From positions 406,977 through 470,976 of the forward strand of contig JAPLKI010000022.1 of NCBI GenBank assembly GCA_026388155.1: a stretch of 64,000 nucleotides of DNA. The letters run 5' to 3'. The notes under the pieces are model-generated. The model did not search any database. It saw only the letters and a list, made by a program, of their open reading frames with translations, and had not been told where the DNA came from. Every line of letters begins with the position of its first letter. The first letter of the stretch is position 1. Shown one piece after another: positions 1 to 7,698 of the stretch. The stretch comes from Elusimicrobiota bacterium (lineage in GTDB: Bacteria > Elusimicrobiota > Elusimicrobia > Elusimicrobiales > UBA9959). The translations under genes and the position numbers were made by a program.

Positions 1-300
1 CCTTTCACAGTTGATCTCAACGCTGGACGAGTCCGTGGATTTGCGCAGGATATAGGCGGAGCCGTAAATGTTCCAGAGTTTTTTCGCATGGTCATAAATG
101 GCGTGTTCCGAACGCATTATATAATGCGGATTTTTGAATGACACGGCTCCGTCAAAATATTCCAGATTCTTTTTTCTGTCCATTGTCCACTTGTCGCTTT
201 TTACCACCGAACCCATCAAAATATCATCCGTGGCGGCGGCCGCCGCAGCCTGCGGGACTTGGGACGCCAGAAGAAAGGGGAGAAACAATAAAATTTTCAT
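1..300 (-). CDS. lptA: LptA/OstA-like LPS-transport protein, partial (3' end outside window)
   Basis: Reading leftwards from an ATG at 300, an open frame of 100 codons runs off the window edge. It begins MKILLFLPFLLASQVPQA, a short hydrophobic signal peptide, followed by a segment with DDILMGSVVKSDKW and LEYFDGAVSFKN that looks like the first beta strands of an OstA/LptA jellyroll. LptA is the periplasmic bridge that carries LPS from LptC to the outer-membrane LptD. The start overlaps the lptC stop as ATGA, which supports both the start and the identity. The C-terminal part is not visible, so a longer OstA-domain protein is possible. Confidence 0.7.
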   Translation of the reverse strand, partial: MKILLFLPFLLASQVPQAAAAAATDDILMGSVVKSDKWTMDRKKNLEYFDGAVSFKNPHYIMRSEHAIYDHAKKLWNIYGSAYILRKSTDSSSVEINCER

Positions 301-803
301 TTTGTCGAAGGCCCTAACTTGGTTTCCTGATGCTCAATTTCTATCTCTGAAAGATCGGGGTTGGCCGTAAATCCTCTGCCTTTTATCACGGTTTTGCCGC
401 GAAACAGCGTTACTTTCTCGTCGGTCCAGATTTTGCCTTTTGCCGAACTGTAATAGAGTTTCTCGGTTTTAAGCAGCATGCCGTCTTTTTTAGCGTCCAC
501 TGACACATCAATTGACAGCACGGCGGATTTTTTTGACGGTTCCAGCAGGCCGGAGCGCGCTTTTATAACGGAGGAAACTTTGTTGGCGTCGTAAAACTGC
601 ATCACCGGCGAGGAAAAAACCATGCGGCCCTCCAGATCTTCCATGCTGGCGGTCGGCGCGTCCAGGCGCCACTTGGCGGAATTAGAATCCGTCTCGGAAA
701 CAGAAAAACCGGAGAACAGGTTGGTTCCGCGCGGAGTTTCAGCCGGTCCGCCGCCGGAACATGCGCAGATAAGCGACAACAGAAACGGCATCGCTTTTTT
801 CAA
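297..803 (-). CDS. lptC: LptC-like LPS export protein
   Basis: A 168-aa protein with an N-terminal lipoprotein-like hydrophobic segment (MKKAMPFLLSLICACSGGG), then a beta-rich domain of LptC/YrbK type (ASMEDLEGRMVFSSPVMQFYD, KIWTDEKVTLFRGKTVIKGRGF). LptC is the inner-membrane-anchored partner of LptBFG that hands LPS to LptA. The cysteine in ICACSGG could be a lipid attachment site instead of the usual single TM anchor. Its start overlaps the kdsD stop by 4 nt and its stop overlaps lptA, the usual kdsD-(kdsC)-lptC-lptA order. No kdsC phosphatase lies between them here. Confidence 0.8.
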   Translation of the reverse strand: MKKAMPFLLSLICACSGGGPAETPRGTNLFSGFSVSETDSNSAKWRLDAPTASMEDLEGRMVFSSPVMQFYDANKVSSVIKARSGLLEPSKKSAVLSIDVSVDAKKDGMLLKTEKLYYSSAKGKIWTDEKVTLFRGKTVIKGRGFTANPDLSEIEIEHQETKLGPSTK

Positions 804-1780
804 AGCAGGCCTTCCTTCAGCAGATCTTTTTCGTCCAGAATGCCCACGGGGCGGCCGGTTTTCTTGTCGGTTACCGGAAGATTGTCCACCTTGCGCTCGG
901 AAATTATCCGCGCCGCTTCTATCGCCATGGTTTCGGGAAACACTTTTAAAGGATTGCGGGTCATTACCGCGCCCACCTTTATGTTAAGGTCAAAACCGTC
1001 ATCCTGCAGGTGCCGCCGTAAATCCCCGTCGGTAAAAAAACCGCACAGGCGGCCGCTTGCGTCGATAACGGAGGTGGCTCCGGCCGCGGTGGCTGTCATG
1101 ACTTTCAGCGCGGCCTTTAAGGGGCTGGTTTCTCTTACCACCGGGTTCAAACGGCCTTTGCGCATTAAGTCGGCCACGCGAATATTCAGAAGCTTCCCAA
1201 GGTTCCCGCCGGGATGCAGGCGGGCGAATTTGTCGCTGGTAAAACCCTTAAGGCGCATGAGCACCACGGCTATGGCGTCGCCGAGGGCCAGCATTGCCGT
1301 GGTGGACGAGGTGGGCGCCAGATTCATGGGGCAGGCTTCCTCTTTGACTCCCAGGTCCAGCGTTATATCCGAATTCCGCGCCAGCCGGGAAGCGGGGTTG
1401 TTGGTTATGGAAATTATCTTCAGCCCCTGTTTTGAAAGCAAAGCCATGAGTTTGGCGGTTTCCTCGGTCTCGCCCGAGTAGGAAAGGGCGATTATCGTAT
1501 CTCCCTCGGAAATCATACCCAGGTCGCCGTGAAGCGATTCGACCGGGTGCAGGTAGATGCTTTGCGTGCCGGTGGAGGACAGTGTGGCCGCGATCTTGCG
1601 CGCTATCAGGCCGGATTTGCCGATACCTACAAGCACCGCCTTGCCGCGCGAAGCCGCCAGCAGTTTTATGGCCGCGCAGAAATCCCGGCCAAGCGTTTTT
1701 GACAGGCTCCCTACGGCCCTGGCCTCTTTTTTTATCACCCCGCGGGCCGTTCGCAATATTACGGCGTCTTTTGCGTTCAT
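800..1780 (-). CDS. kdsD: Arabinose-5-phosphate isomerase (KpsF/GutQ family)
   Basis: A 326-aa protein with an N-terminal SIS domain (about residues 35-180; GKAVLVGIGKSGLIARKIAAT, LHPVESLHGDLGM, ALSYSGETEE) followed by two CBS domains (about 205-325; DLMRKG..., GAVMTRNPLKVFPE). It interconverts ribulose 5-phosphate and arabinose 5-phosphate, the first committed step of Kdo synthesis. Full family length. The ATG at 1780 has an AGAGGTGA ribosome-binding site about 4 nt upstream, and the stop overlaps lptC. kdsA and kdsB lie in the same operon, so the window holds three of the four usual Kdo enzymes. Confidence 0.95.
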   Translation of the reverse strand: MNAKDAVILRTARGVIKKEARAVGSLSKTLGRDFCAAIKLLAASRGKAVLVGIGKSGLIARKIAATLSSTGTQSIYLHPVESLHGDLGMISEGDTIIALSYSGETEETAKLMALLSKQGLKIISITNNPASRLARNSDITLDLGVKEEACPMNLAPTSSTTAMLALGDAIAVVLMRLKGFTSDKFARLHPGGNLGKLLNIRVADLMRKGRLNPVVRETSPLKAALKVMTATAAGATSVIDASGRLCGFFTDGDLRRHLQDDGFDLNIKVGAVMTRNPLKVFPETMAIEAARIISERKVDNLPVTDKKTGRPVGILDEKDLLKEGLL

Positions 1781-1802
1781 ACTGTCACCTCTTTCAGAGA
1801 AA

Positions 1803-1870
1803 ACAGTGTAGAGGGAAGAGGTAAAGAACTTCTTACCCTAAACCCTATCCCCTCTACCCTATCCCCTGTC
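1803..1870. repeat. Intergenic heptad palindrome P1
   Basis: Right arm is a run of 7-nt words (CCCTAAA CCCTATC, then CCCTCTA, CCCTATC, CCCTG). The left arm is a shortened complement beginning ACAGTGTAGAGGG. The core is GTAAAGAACTTCTTAC. It lies between the kdsD start and the zinc-ribbon stop. Same plan as the other P elements, but the left arm appears to have lost words. Confidence 0.75.
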
Positions 1871-1880
1871 GTTGGCCGGG

Positions 1881-2144
1881 TCATGGCGCGGGGATTTTAT
1901 GAGGGGCGAGCCAGGGGGTCATTTCGGGTGGGATCTGGCGCTGATTGTAGGGGGGGGGAAGTTTGTGCAGAAACCAGCTAAGGGTAAAAAAACCCGCAAT
2001 CAGCGCCAGATAAATCCACGACAGAGTTCTTAAATGCCACTTCCAGCTTGGAAACCAGACAGGGGGCAGGGTAAGATCTCTGCCGCATTTGCGGCAGAAT
2101 TTAAGGGAAGCTTTATTTTCCTGGGAACAGTTCGGACATTTCAT
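1881..2144 (-). CDS. Small zinc-ribbon membrane protein
   Basis: An 87-aa protein beginning MKCPNCSQENKASLKFCRKC, a CxxC...CxxC zinc ribbon, followed by one transmembrane helix (about residues 45-62; LSWIYLALIAGFFTLSWFL) and a proline-rich tail. The ATG at 2144 is chosen because GAGG lies 7 nt upstream; a TTG six codons earlier also opens the frame but sits in the P2 repeat. Function unknown. It lies between kdsD and kdsA in the same direction, and is flanked on both sides by palindromes, so it may not be strictly co-transcribed. Small zinc-ribbon plus TM proteins are widespread, and the fold gives no specific role. Confidence 0.75.
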   Translation of the reverse strand: MKCPNCSQENKASLKFCRKCGRDLTLPPVWFPSWKWHLRTLSWIYLALIAGFFTLSWFLHKLPPPYNQRQIPPEMTPWLAPHKIPAP

Positions 2145-2162
2145 TGTTAAACCTCGCAACAA

Positions 2163-2243
2163 TAGCGCTGAAGCTCTGAAGAGCTGAAGTTCGGAAGTAA
2201 GGAATTCCTTCCCTAAACCCTAGCCTCTATCCCCTAACCACTA
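2163..2243. repeat. Intergenic palindrome P2 with unlike arms (hybrid)
   Basis: The core AAGGAATTCCTT is a perfect palindrome, but the left arm is built of GCTGAAGC-type 8-nt words while the right arm is built of CCCTAAA / CCCTAGC-type 7-nt words, so the arms do not pair. It looks like a fusion of two half-elements of different word families. Confidence 0.75.
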
Positions 2244-2247
2244 GTTT

Positions 2248-3081
2248 TCACCCTATCTTTATGGCCAATCGGTCAACGCGGTTGAGCGCGGAAACCGCCC
2301 GCCGCACGTCTTTGAGTTTCAGCGAGTTCGGGCCATCGGACAGCGCTTTTGCCGGATCGGGATGCGTTTCAAAAAACACGCCCGCGATTTTAAGTATCGT
2401 CGCGGCTTTGGCAAGCGGCAGCGCAAAGCGCGCATCGCCCCCGGTGGAGCGGCCAAGTCCTCCCGGGCGCTGCACGGAGTGGGTGCAGTCGAAAATAACC
2501 GGATAGCCGAAACTTTTCATCACTTCGAGCGAGCGCATATCCACCACCAGGTTTGAATAGCCGAAAGAGTTCCCGCGCTCGGTAAGCATGATGCGCCGGG
2601 CGCCGCGCGATTCCAGTTTTTTTATTATATTTTCCGCCTCCCAGGGCGAGAGAAACTGGCCTTTTTTGACATTTACCGCTTTGCCGGTATCCGCGCAGGC
2701 GTAAAGCAGGTCGGTCTGGCGGCAGAGAAAAGCCGGCACCTGCAATATGTCGGCCACTTCGGCCGCCTTGGAAGCCTGCCCCGGCTCGTGCACATCCACT
2801 AGCAGCGGAAGGCCAAGGCGCGCTTTGAGGCCTTTAAGGAAAATAAGTGCAGTCGCCACACCGATGCCCCGGAATGAGGAGTGTGAGGTGCGGTTGGCCT
2901 TGTCGAATGAAGCCTTTAAAACAAAAGGGGTCTTAAGGTCCGAAAATATTTTTTTTAAGTGAAGCGCCAGACGTTCGTATGAAGATTCGGTTTCAATAAC
3001 GCAGGGTCCGGCTATGTAGGCAAGCGCCCGGTTATTTGAAAAAACCACGTTTCCGGCTTTTACTTCTTTTTGTTTCGCCAT
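2248..3081 (-). CDS. kdsA: 3-deoxy-8-phosphooctulonate synthase
   Basis: A 277-aa TIM-barrel protein of the DAHP/KDO8P synthase family. It condenses phosphoenolpyruvate with arabinose 5-phosphate to give Kdo 8-phosphate in the cytoplasm. Visible family motifs include AYIAGPCVIE near the N terminus, ASFDKANRTSHSSFRG, LVDVHEPGQA, IFDCTHSVQRPGG and FFETHPDPAKALSDGPN. Length is normal for KdsA. It is part of the minus-strand LPS operon, downstream of pyrG, with substrates supplied by kdsD and product consumed through kdsB. The asparagine and cysteine contexts do not by themselves settle metal-dependent versus independent class. Confidence 0.97.
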   Translation of the reverse strand: MAKQKEVKAGNVVFSNNRALAYIAGPCVIETESSYERLALHLKKIFSDLKTPFVLKASFDKANRTSHSSFRGIGVATALIFLKGLKARLGLPLLVDVHEPGQASKAAEVADILQVPAFLCRQTDLLYACADTGKAVNVKKGQFLSPWEAENIIKKLESRGARRIMLTERGNSFGYSNLVVDMRSLEVMKSFGYPVIFDCTHSVQRPGGLGRSTGGDARFALPLAKAATILKIAGVFFETHPDPAKALSDGPNSLKLKDVRRAVSALNRVDRLAIKIG

Positions 3082-3099
3082 ATAGCCTGTGAACTTGTC

Positions 3100-3190
3100 G
3101 AACAGCTAAGTAATGAAAGGTAAAGCAGGGAAATTCTGTTTTGCTGTTCGCTATTCCCTACTTCGCTATTCCCTGTCTATCCCTGTTCTT
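3100..3190. repeat. Intergenic heptad palindrome P3
   Basis: Right arm carries words such as CTATTCCC and TTCGCTATTCCC up to CCCTGTTC. The left arm starts GAACAGC TAAGTAA. The arms pair imperfectly around GCAGGGAAATTCTG. The right arm overlaps the 3' end of pyrG and encodes its last residues (RDRQGIAK). Confidence 0.65.
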
Positions 3191-4768
3191 TATCGCCGCC
3201 GCTATAAAACTGAAAAACAGCGGGTGGGGCATGAGGGGCCGCGATTTAAATTCCGGATGGAACTGCACTCCCACAAACCAGGGGTGGCCTTTAAGTTCCA
3301 CTATTTCGGGCAGGCCAAGGGCTTTATTGGTTCCGCTTACCTCAAGACCTTTTTTTGCGTAGCGTGCCGCATACCTTGCGTCAAATTCGTAACGATGACG
3401 ATGCCGTTCGGATATGACCTTTTTCCCATATATGCGGCTGGCAAGAGAGCCGGTTTTGAGCGCGCAATAGTAGGCCCCAAGGCGCATGGTCCCGCCCTTT
3501 TCCTTAACACCTTTCTGAGCGAGCATAAGGCCTACCACAGGGTGCGGGGTTTTGGGGGAGAACTCTGTCGAATGGGCGTTTTTAAATCCAAGCACATCGC
3601 GCGCGAATTCTATGACCGTGCACTGCATGCCAAGGCAGATGCCGAGGAACGGGATTTCGTTTTCGCGGGCGTAGCGTACCACTTCTATCTTGCCTTCTAT
3701 TCCCCGGTCACCGAAGCCGCCGGGCACTATTATAGCGTTCATTCCAGAGAGGCTCTCGCGGAAGTCGGGGGCTTCCACATCAACGAAGCATATTTCGGCC
3801 TGAACGCCGTTGGCTATGGCGCCGTGCAGTATGGCGTCGGCAAGGGATTTGTAGGAGTCTTTAAGTTTCGTGTATTTGCCGGCTATAGCTATGCGTACGC
3901 TTTCGGCCTTCATGGAAGTCTTAAGACGCTCCACGAACGCGGTCCACTCCTCAAAATCCCATTTTTTGCTGCGCAGGCGCAGCAGCATCATGATCTGTTC
4001 GTCTATGCCCTGTTTCTTAAGGATGTTGGGCACATTGTAGATGGAGAACGTGTTGGGGGCGTCTATCACGGCTTCTTCCGGCACACTGGTGAAAAGCGCG
4101 ATCTTGTTTTTTATCTCCCGGGCGAGCGGCTTGTCGGCGCGGCAGACTATTATGTCCGGGTCTATTCCTATTTCGCGCAGTTTGTTTACCGAGTGCTGGG
4201 TGGGCTTGGTTTTAAGCTCGTCGCTTGAGGAGAGGTAAGGCACCAGCGTGACATGTATATATATGGTGTCGTTTTTTGTTTTATCCCGGCGCATCTGGCG
4301 CGCGGCCTCAAGGAAAGGGAGGCTTTCTATGTCGCCCACCGTGCCGCCGATCTCGATTATCGTGATATCAAAGCCCTCTCCCGCCTTAAAAAAACGGCTT
4401 TTTATCTCATCGGTGATATGGGGGATAACCTGCACTGTCTGGCCCAGATAAAGGCCCTGTCGCTCCTTTGAAATAACGGCCTGGTAAATCTGGCCGGCCG
4501 TAATATTGTTCCGGCGGCCGGTGTCAATACCGAGGAATCTTTCATAATAGCCCAGGTCCAGGTCGGTTTCCGCCCCGTCGTCGGTCACGAATACCTCGCC
4601 GTGCTGGAAGGGCGCCATGGTGCCGGCGTCGACGTTCAGGTAAGGGTCGCATTTTACGATGCTTACAGAGAGCCCGTGGGCTTTAAGCAGGCGGCCGACC
4701 GAGGCCGCCGTAATGCCCTTGCCGAGTGAACTTACCACGCCGCCGGTGACAAAAATATATTTGGCCAT
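3158..4768 (-). CDS. pyrG: CTP synthase
   Basis: A 536-aa two-domain enzyme that aminates UTP to CTP using glutamine. The N-terminal synthase domain opens FVTGGVVSSLGKGITAAS (P-loop-like), followed by the CTP-feedback region. The C-terminal class I glutamine amidotransferase has the nucleophile in GICLGMQC and the His/Glu in VQFHPEF. Length is normal. Its place between kdsB and kdsA makes sense because CMP-Kdo formation consumes CTP. The last residues (NRDRQGIAK) are encoded inside palindrome P3, so the native C terminus appears to have been replaced or extended by the repeat. Confidence 0.97.
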   Translation of the reverse strand: MAKYIFVTGGVVSSLGKGITAASVGRLLKAHGLSVSIVKCDPYLNVDAGTMAPFQHGEVFVTDDGAETDLDLGYYERFLGIDTGRRNNITAGQIYQAVISKERQGLYLGQTVQVIPHITDEIKSRFFKAGEGFDITIIEIGGTVGDIESLPFLEAARQMRRDKTKNDTIYIHVTLVPYLSSSDELKTKPTQHSVNKLREIGIDPDIIVCRADKPLAREIKNKIALFTSVPEEAVIDAPNTFSIYNVPNILKKQGIDEQIMMLLRLRSKKWDFEEWTAFVERLKTSMKAESVRIAIAGKYTKLKDSYKSLADAILHGAIANGVQAEICFVDVEAPDFRESLSGMNAIIVPGGFGDRGIEGKIEVVRYARENEIPFLGICLGMQCTVIEFARDVLGFKNAHSTEFSPKTPHPVVGLMLAQKGVKEKGGTMRLGAYYCALKTGSLASRIYGKKVISERHRHRYEFDARYAARYAKKGLEVSGTNKALGLPEIVELKGHPWFVGVQFHPEFKSRPLMPHPLFFSFIAAAIKNRDRQGIAK

Positions 4769-4793
4769 TTAAATCGCTCCTGCTAATGTATAG

Positions 4794-4895
4794 TCTCAAG
4801 TCACAGGTCAGCTTAGTCTCAAGTCGCAAGTCTCAAGCGAACTTTCATTCTTCACCTGTGACTGGTAACGTGCAACTAACTATACTTGTGACTGG
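4794..4895. repeat. Intergenic heptad palindrome P4
   Basis: The left arm has TCTCAAG, TCACAGG, TCGCAAG, TCTCAAG words. The right arm carries the partial complement (CACCTGTGACTGG ... CTTGTGACTGG). It lies between the pyrG start and the kdsB stop and overlaps the last codons of kdsB (RQSQV). The word family is unlike those of its neighbours, but the architecture is the same. Confidence 0.65.
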
Positions 4896-5626
4896 CGCCG
4901 CAAATACTTTTCAGCCGCTTTAAGGTCCGCGGGCGTGTCTATGGCGGGGCCGAGCTCCCGCACTTCGGCCACTGTTATTCCCATGCCGTTCTCAAGGGCC
5001 CGCAGTTGCTCTAGCCTTTCAAGTTTTTCAAGAGGGCTCGCCGGCAGTTTGACAAAGCGCGCCAGAGATCGCCTGCGGTAGATGTAAAAGCCGCAGTGTT
5101 TGTAAAAAGGATAGTTTTTGAGTTCAGAAAGAGGGTGATGGAAAGGTATGGGGGCGCGTGAGAAATATAATGCCCGGCCTTTTGAGTTCATGGCGATCTT
5201 GACGCAGTTCGGATTTTTTATATCGGCGGCATCCCGTATGCGGGCGCAGGCGGTGCCTATGGAGCAGTCGCGGGCGCGCGCAAGCTGCCTGAAAGCTTTA
5301 ACAAGGGTTTCCGCGCGCATAAAAGGCTCGTCGCCCTGGAAATTTATAATAAAGCTCTTTTTTGTTTTCCCGGCCGCTTCAAAAACCCGGTCAGTCCCGG
5401 ACTGGCAGCGCGAGCTGGTAAGAACCGCTTTCGCGCCTATGGACTTGGCGAACGCCATAACGCGATAGTCCTCGGTAGCTATCAGGATCTCGCCAAGACC
5501 CGCGCGCGCGGCCGCTTCATAGCACCATTGAAGAACGGGCTTCCCGGCGATTTTTGCCAGCACCTTGCCCGGAAAACGCTGCGAGTTGTATCTGGCAGGT
5601 ATTACAATTAGGCAGTTTTTATCCAT
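4880..5626 (-). CDS. kdsB: 3-deoxy-manno-octulosonate cytidylyltransferase
   Basis: A 248-aa nucleotidyltransferase that activates Kdo with CTP to CMP-Kdo. Signature segments: VIPARYNSQRFPGKVLAKI at the N terminus, IIATEDYRV, TGTDRV-like SGTDRVFEA, FQGDEPFM, and YFSRAPIPF. Length matches the family. The 5' end overlaps the end of the heptose kinase gene by about 19 nt, implying translational coupling. The C-terminal few residues come from the P4 repeat arm. It supplies the donor for WaaA, encoded at 21-22.4 kb. Confidence 0.96.
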   Translation of the reverse strand: MDKNCLIVIPARYNSQRFPGKVLAKIAGKPVLQWCYEAAARAGLGEILIATEDYRVMAFAKSIGAKAVLTSSRCQSGTDRVFEAAGKTKKSFIINFQGDEPFMRAETLVKAFRQLARARDCSIGTACARIRDAADIKNPNCVKIAMNSKGRALYFSRAPIPFHHPLSELKNYPFYKHCGFYIYRRRSLARFVKLPASPLEKLERLEQLRALENGMGITVAEVRELGPAIDTPADLKAAEKYLRRQSQV

Positions 5627-6624
5627 GATCTCATGCTTTCAAGCAGTTCTTCTTTTGATACGGAGGCCGTGCCGAGCTTGGCGACCACTACGCCGGCTCC
5701 AAAATTAGCGGTAATTGCCGCGTCTTCGGGAGACGCGCCCGCGGACCAGGCCAGGGCAAAAAGCGAGATTACGGTGTCACCCGCTCCGGTTACGTCAAAA
5801 ACTTCTCTGGCTTTAGTGGGGATGTGCAGCGCGCGGGGCCTGGCTCCGGGCGCCGTAAAAAGCGTCATTCCGTGTTCTCCCCTGGTGATAAGAAGCGAGC
5901 GGCAGCGCAGTTCTGAAATTATTTTTCTGCCCAGAGCTTCCACTTCCGGCGTTCCGTCTTTCTGGGGCAGGCCCATGCCCCCGAAGGCTTCCATGGTGTT
6001 AGGGGTTATACAGGCAACTTTTTTATATAGTCTGAAATGCTCAACTTTCGGGTCCACGAAAATCGGCACCCGGCGCGCCCGGCAAAGGCGTATAGCGCGG
6101 ATTATTACGGCCGGGCAGAGCAGGCCTTTCCCGTAATCGGAAAATATAACCGCTTCGGCTCCGTTCTTTAACTGCCGTTCCAGGGTATGGAGGGCGCGTT
6201 TTTCAAGGCCGGGGGAAAGGGGTTTTAGCGGATCGCGGTCAAAACGGACTACCTGCTGATGCTCGGCTATCACGCGGGTCTTTTCTATGGTCGCCTCTTC
6301 ATCTGTGGCGATAAGGCCTGAAGCGTCCACGCAGGCCGTTTTAAGCTCATGTGACAGCTTTTTAGCGGCTGAATCTTTTCCGGTTACAGAGATGATGGAG
6401 GTTTTGGCTCCGAGTTTTGCCAGGTTTATGGCCACGTTCCCGGCGCCGCCGCAGACGGTAAACTCTTCAGCCACTTTCACTATAGGCACCGGGGCTTCAG
6501 GCGAGATGCGTCTGACCGTGCCCTTTACGTAGCGGTCCAGCATTAAATCGCCAAGGACGGTAATTTTCCGGCCGCTGAAATTTTTTACCAGGGCGGCTAT
6601 CCTGTCGTAAGTCGCACTATCCAT
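5608..6624 (-). CDS. rfaE1: D-glycero-beta-D-manno-heptose-7-phosphate kinase (RfaE domain I)
   Basis: A 338-aa PfkB/ribokinase-type sugar kinase. It opens with GRKITVLGDLMLDRYVKGTVRRIS and has the PfkB anion-hole motif DVTGAGDTVISLF near the C terminus, with CGGAGNVAINLAKLGA and ITPNTMEAFGG between. This is the kinase half of HldE/RfaE only; the cytidylyl/adenylyltransferase half is not fused and was not found in this window, so HldC is presumably elsewhere. Together with gmhB it gives two steps of ADP- or GDP-heptose synthesis. Overlaps kdsB at its 3' end. Confidence 0.93.
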   Translation of the reverse strand: MDSATYDRIAALVKNFSGRKITVLGDLMLDRYVKGTVRRISPEAPVPIVKVAEEFTVCGGAGNVAINLAKLGAKTSIISVTGKDSAAKKLSHELKTACVDASGLIATDEEATIEKTRVIAEHQQVVRFDRDPLKPLSPGLEKRALHTLERQLKNGAEAVIFSDYGKGLLCPAVIIRAIRLCRARRVPIFVDPKVEHFRLYKKVACITPNTMEAFGGMGLPQKDGTPEVEALGRKIISELRCRSLLITRGEHGMTLFTAPGARPRALHIPTKAREVFDVTGAGDTVISLFALAWSAGASPEDAAITANFGAGVVVAKLGTASVSKEELLESMRSWIKTA

Positions 6625-6642
6625 AACAAGATTATACTAAAT

Positions 6643-6730
6643 AGCGCTGAAGCGCTGAAGTTATGGAAATCTGAATCAGGCATTCCTTGCCAATTCGGTT
6701 AATTTCAGATTTCAGCGCTTCAGCTCTGGC
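6643..6730. repeat. Intergenic octad palindrome P5
   Basis: Arms of 8-nt words (GCGCTGAA GCGCTGAA on the left; the complement TTTCAGCGCTTCAGC on the right) around a core with AGGCATTCCTTGCC. It overlaps the 3' end of the DUF3108 gene, encoding its last residues. Confidence 0.75.
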
Positions 6731-7698
6731 TGGTCCACAGTTCTTTTTACCAGTTTGGCGGTTACGGAACCTATAAAGATTTCGGCTTTAAGTATTAGCG
6801 GAAGGCGCAGGTTATCGTCAGTGAGCCACACGAACATGCGCTTGCCCTTTTTGGGAACAAATATCCCCTCGTCTCCCACCCTGGGTTCCACCACATAACA
6901 CTTGAATTTGCCGTAATCCGTTTTGGCTTTTTCAGCGCGCAGGACTTTAACTGTCATGGCCCAGTTCCGCCTGGTGTTTACTTTTATTTCCAGGGCTGAG
7001 CCGGTTTTGAGCTCCATGACGCGCACCGCGTACATGGCGGAAAGCACGTCATTTACCGGTCCCTCAAGGGGGCCGTCAAACTTGGTAATTTCCCTTTTTC
7101 TATTCATCCTCTCACCCCTGAAAATTTTTGACGGCGTGTCAAAAAGCACCCATTCGTTGTAAAAGTAGCCGCCCTCCTGGATTTTTTTATAATAGCCGAA
7201 AGATTTAAGTGTTTCCGGGTCAAGCCAGGCCTCATTTATATCGTCCACACGGAAGAAGTTATTAATAAAGGCGGCGGACTTCGACCTGGAAGTGATGTGA
7301 TAGACCGGCTTTCCGTCTATCATTACAAGTTTATCTACCTTAAGCCAGGCGTGTCCAACCGTCATAAGGCCCCAGGAAATATCGTATTCAAGCGTTTCCC
7401 CGAGCAAGGGGAACCCCGCCCAAGTCTGGGTGGATTTACCCTCAACCGTTGGGAAGATGCGGGAAGCCGATGGTGTAAAAATCTGCACGGCTTCCAAATC
7501 CTGGTAGGGATGCCGCAAAAGTTTGCCACCCGGCAACGCCACAGGGCCGGCGGAGACCGGCGGCACAGGACTGGTGGAGACCAGCGGCACAGGTCCGGTG
7601 GAAATCAGCGGCACAGTTTCTCCATCCGCGCTCAAAGCCGCCAATAACAGGCAGATGAGAGAAAGCGCTGAAGGATAAGAGATTTTTTTAAAAGCCAT
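6712..7698 (-). CDS. DUF3108-domain secreted protein
   Basis: A 328-aa protein with a signal peptide (SALSLICLLLAALSADG). Then comes a short tandem repeat of 8 residues, VPLISTGP / VPLVSTSP / VPPVSAGP, and a DUF3108 domain from about residue 90 to the end (LGETLEYDISWGLMTVGHAW, RFVDDI-like FFRVDDINEAWLD, NVLSAMYAVRVMELKTG, FVWLTDDNLRLPLILKAE). DUF3108 proteins are periplasmic and often encoded beside LPS or cell-envelope genes; the function is unknown. The 24-nt repeat is nearly perfect in DNA and so is probably length-variable. The last codons lie in palindrome P5. Overlaps the methyltransferase gene by about 11 nt. Confidence 0.85.
   Translation of the reverse strand: MAFKKISYPSALSLICLLLAALSADGETVPLISTGPVPLVSTSPVPPVSAGPVALPGGKLLRHPYQDLEAVQIFTPSASRIFPTVEGKSTQTWAGFPLLGETLEYDISWGLMTVGHAWLKVDKLVMIDGKPVYHITSRSKSAAFINNFFRVDDINEAWLDPETLKSFGYYKKIQEGGYFYNEWVLFDTPSKIFRGERMNRKREITKFDGPLEGPVNDVLSAMYAVRVMELKTGSALEIKVNTRRNWAMTVKVLRAEKAKTDYGKFKCYVVEPRVGDEGIFVPKKGKRMFVWLTDDNLRLPLILKAEIFIGSVTAKLVKRTVDQPELKR

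Noticed and set aside
3113..4228. A 371-codon open frame on the plus strand
   Set aside because: It is the antisense shadow of pyrG, whose motifs are unmistakable on the other strand; high GC at third positions keeps the complement open.
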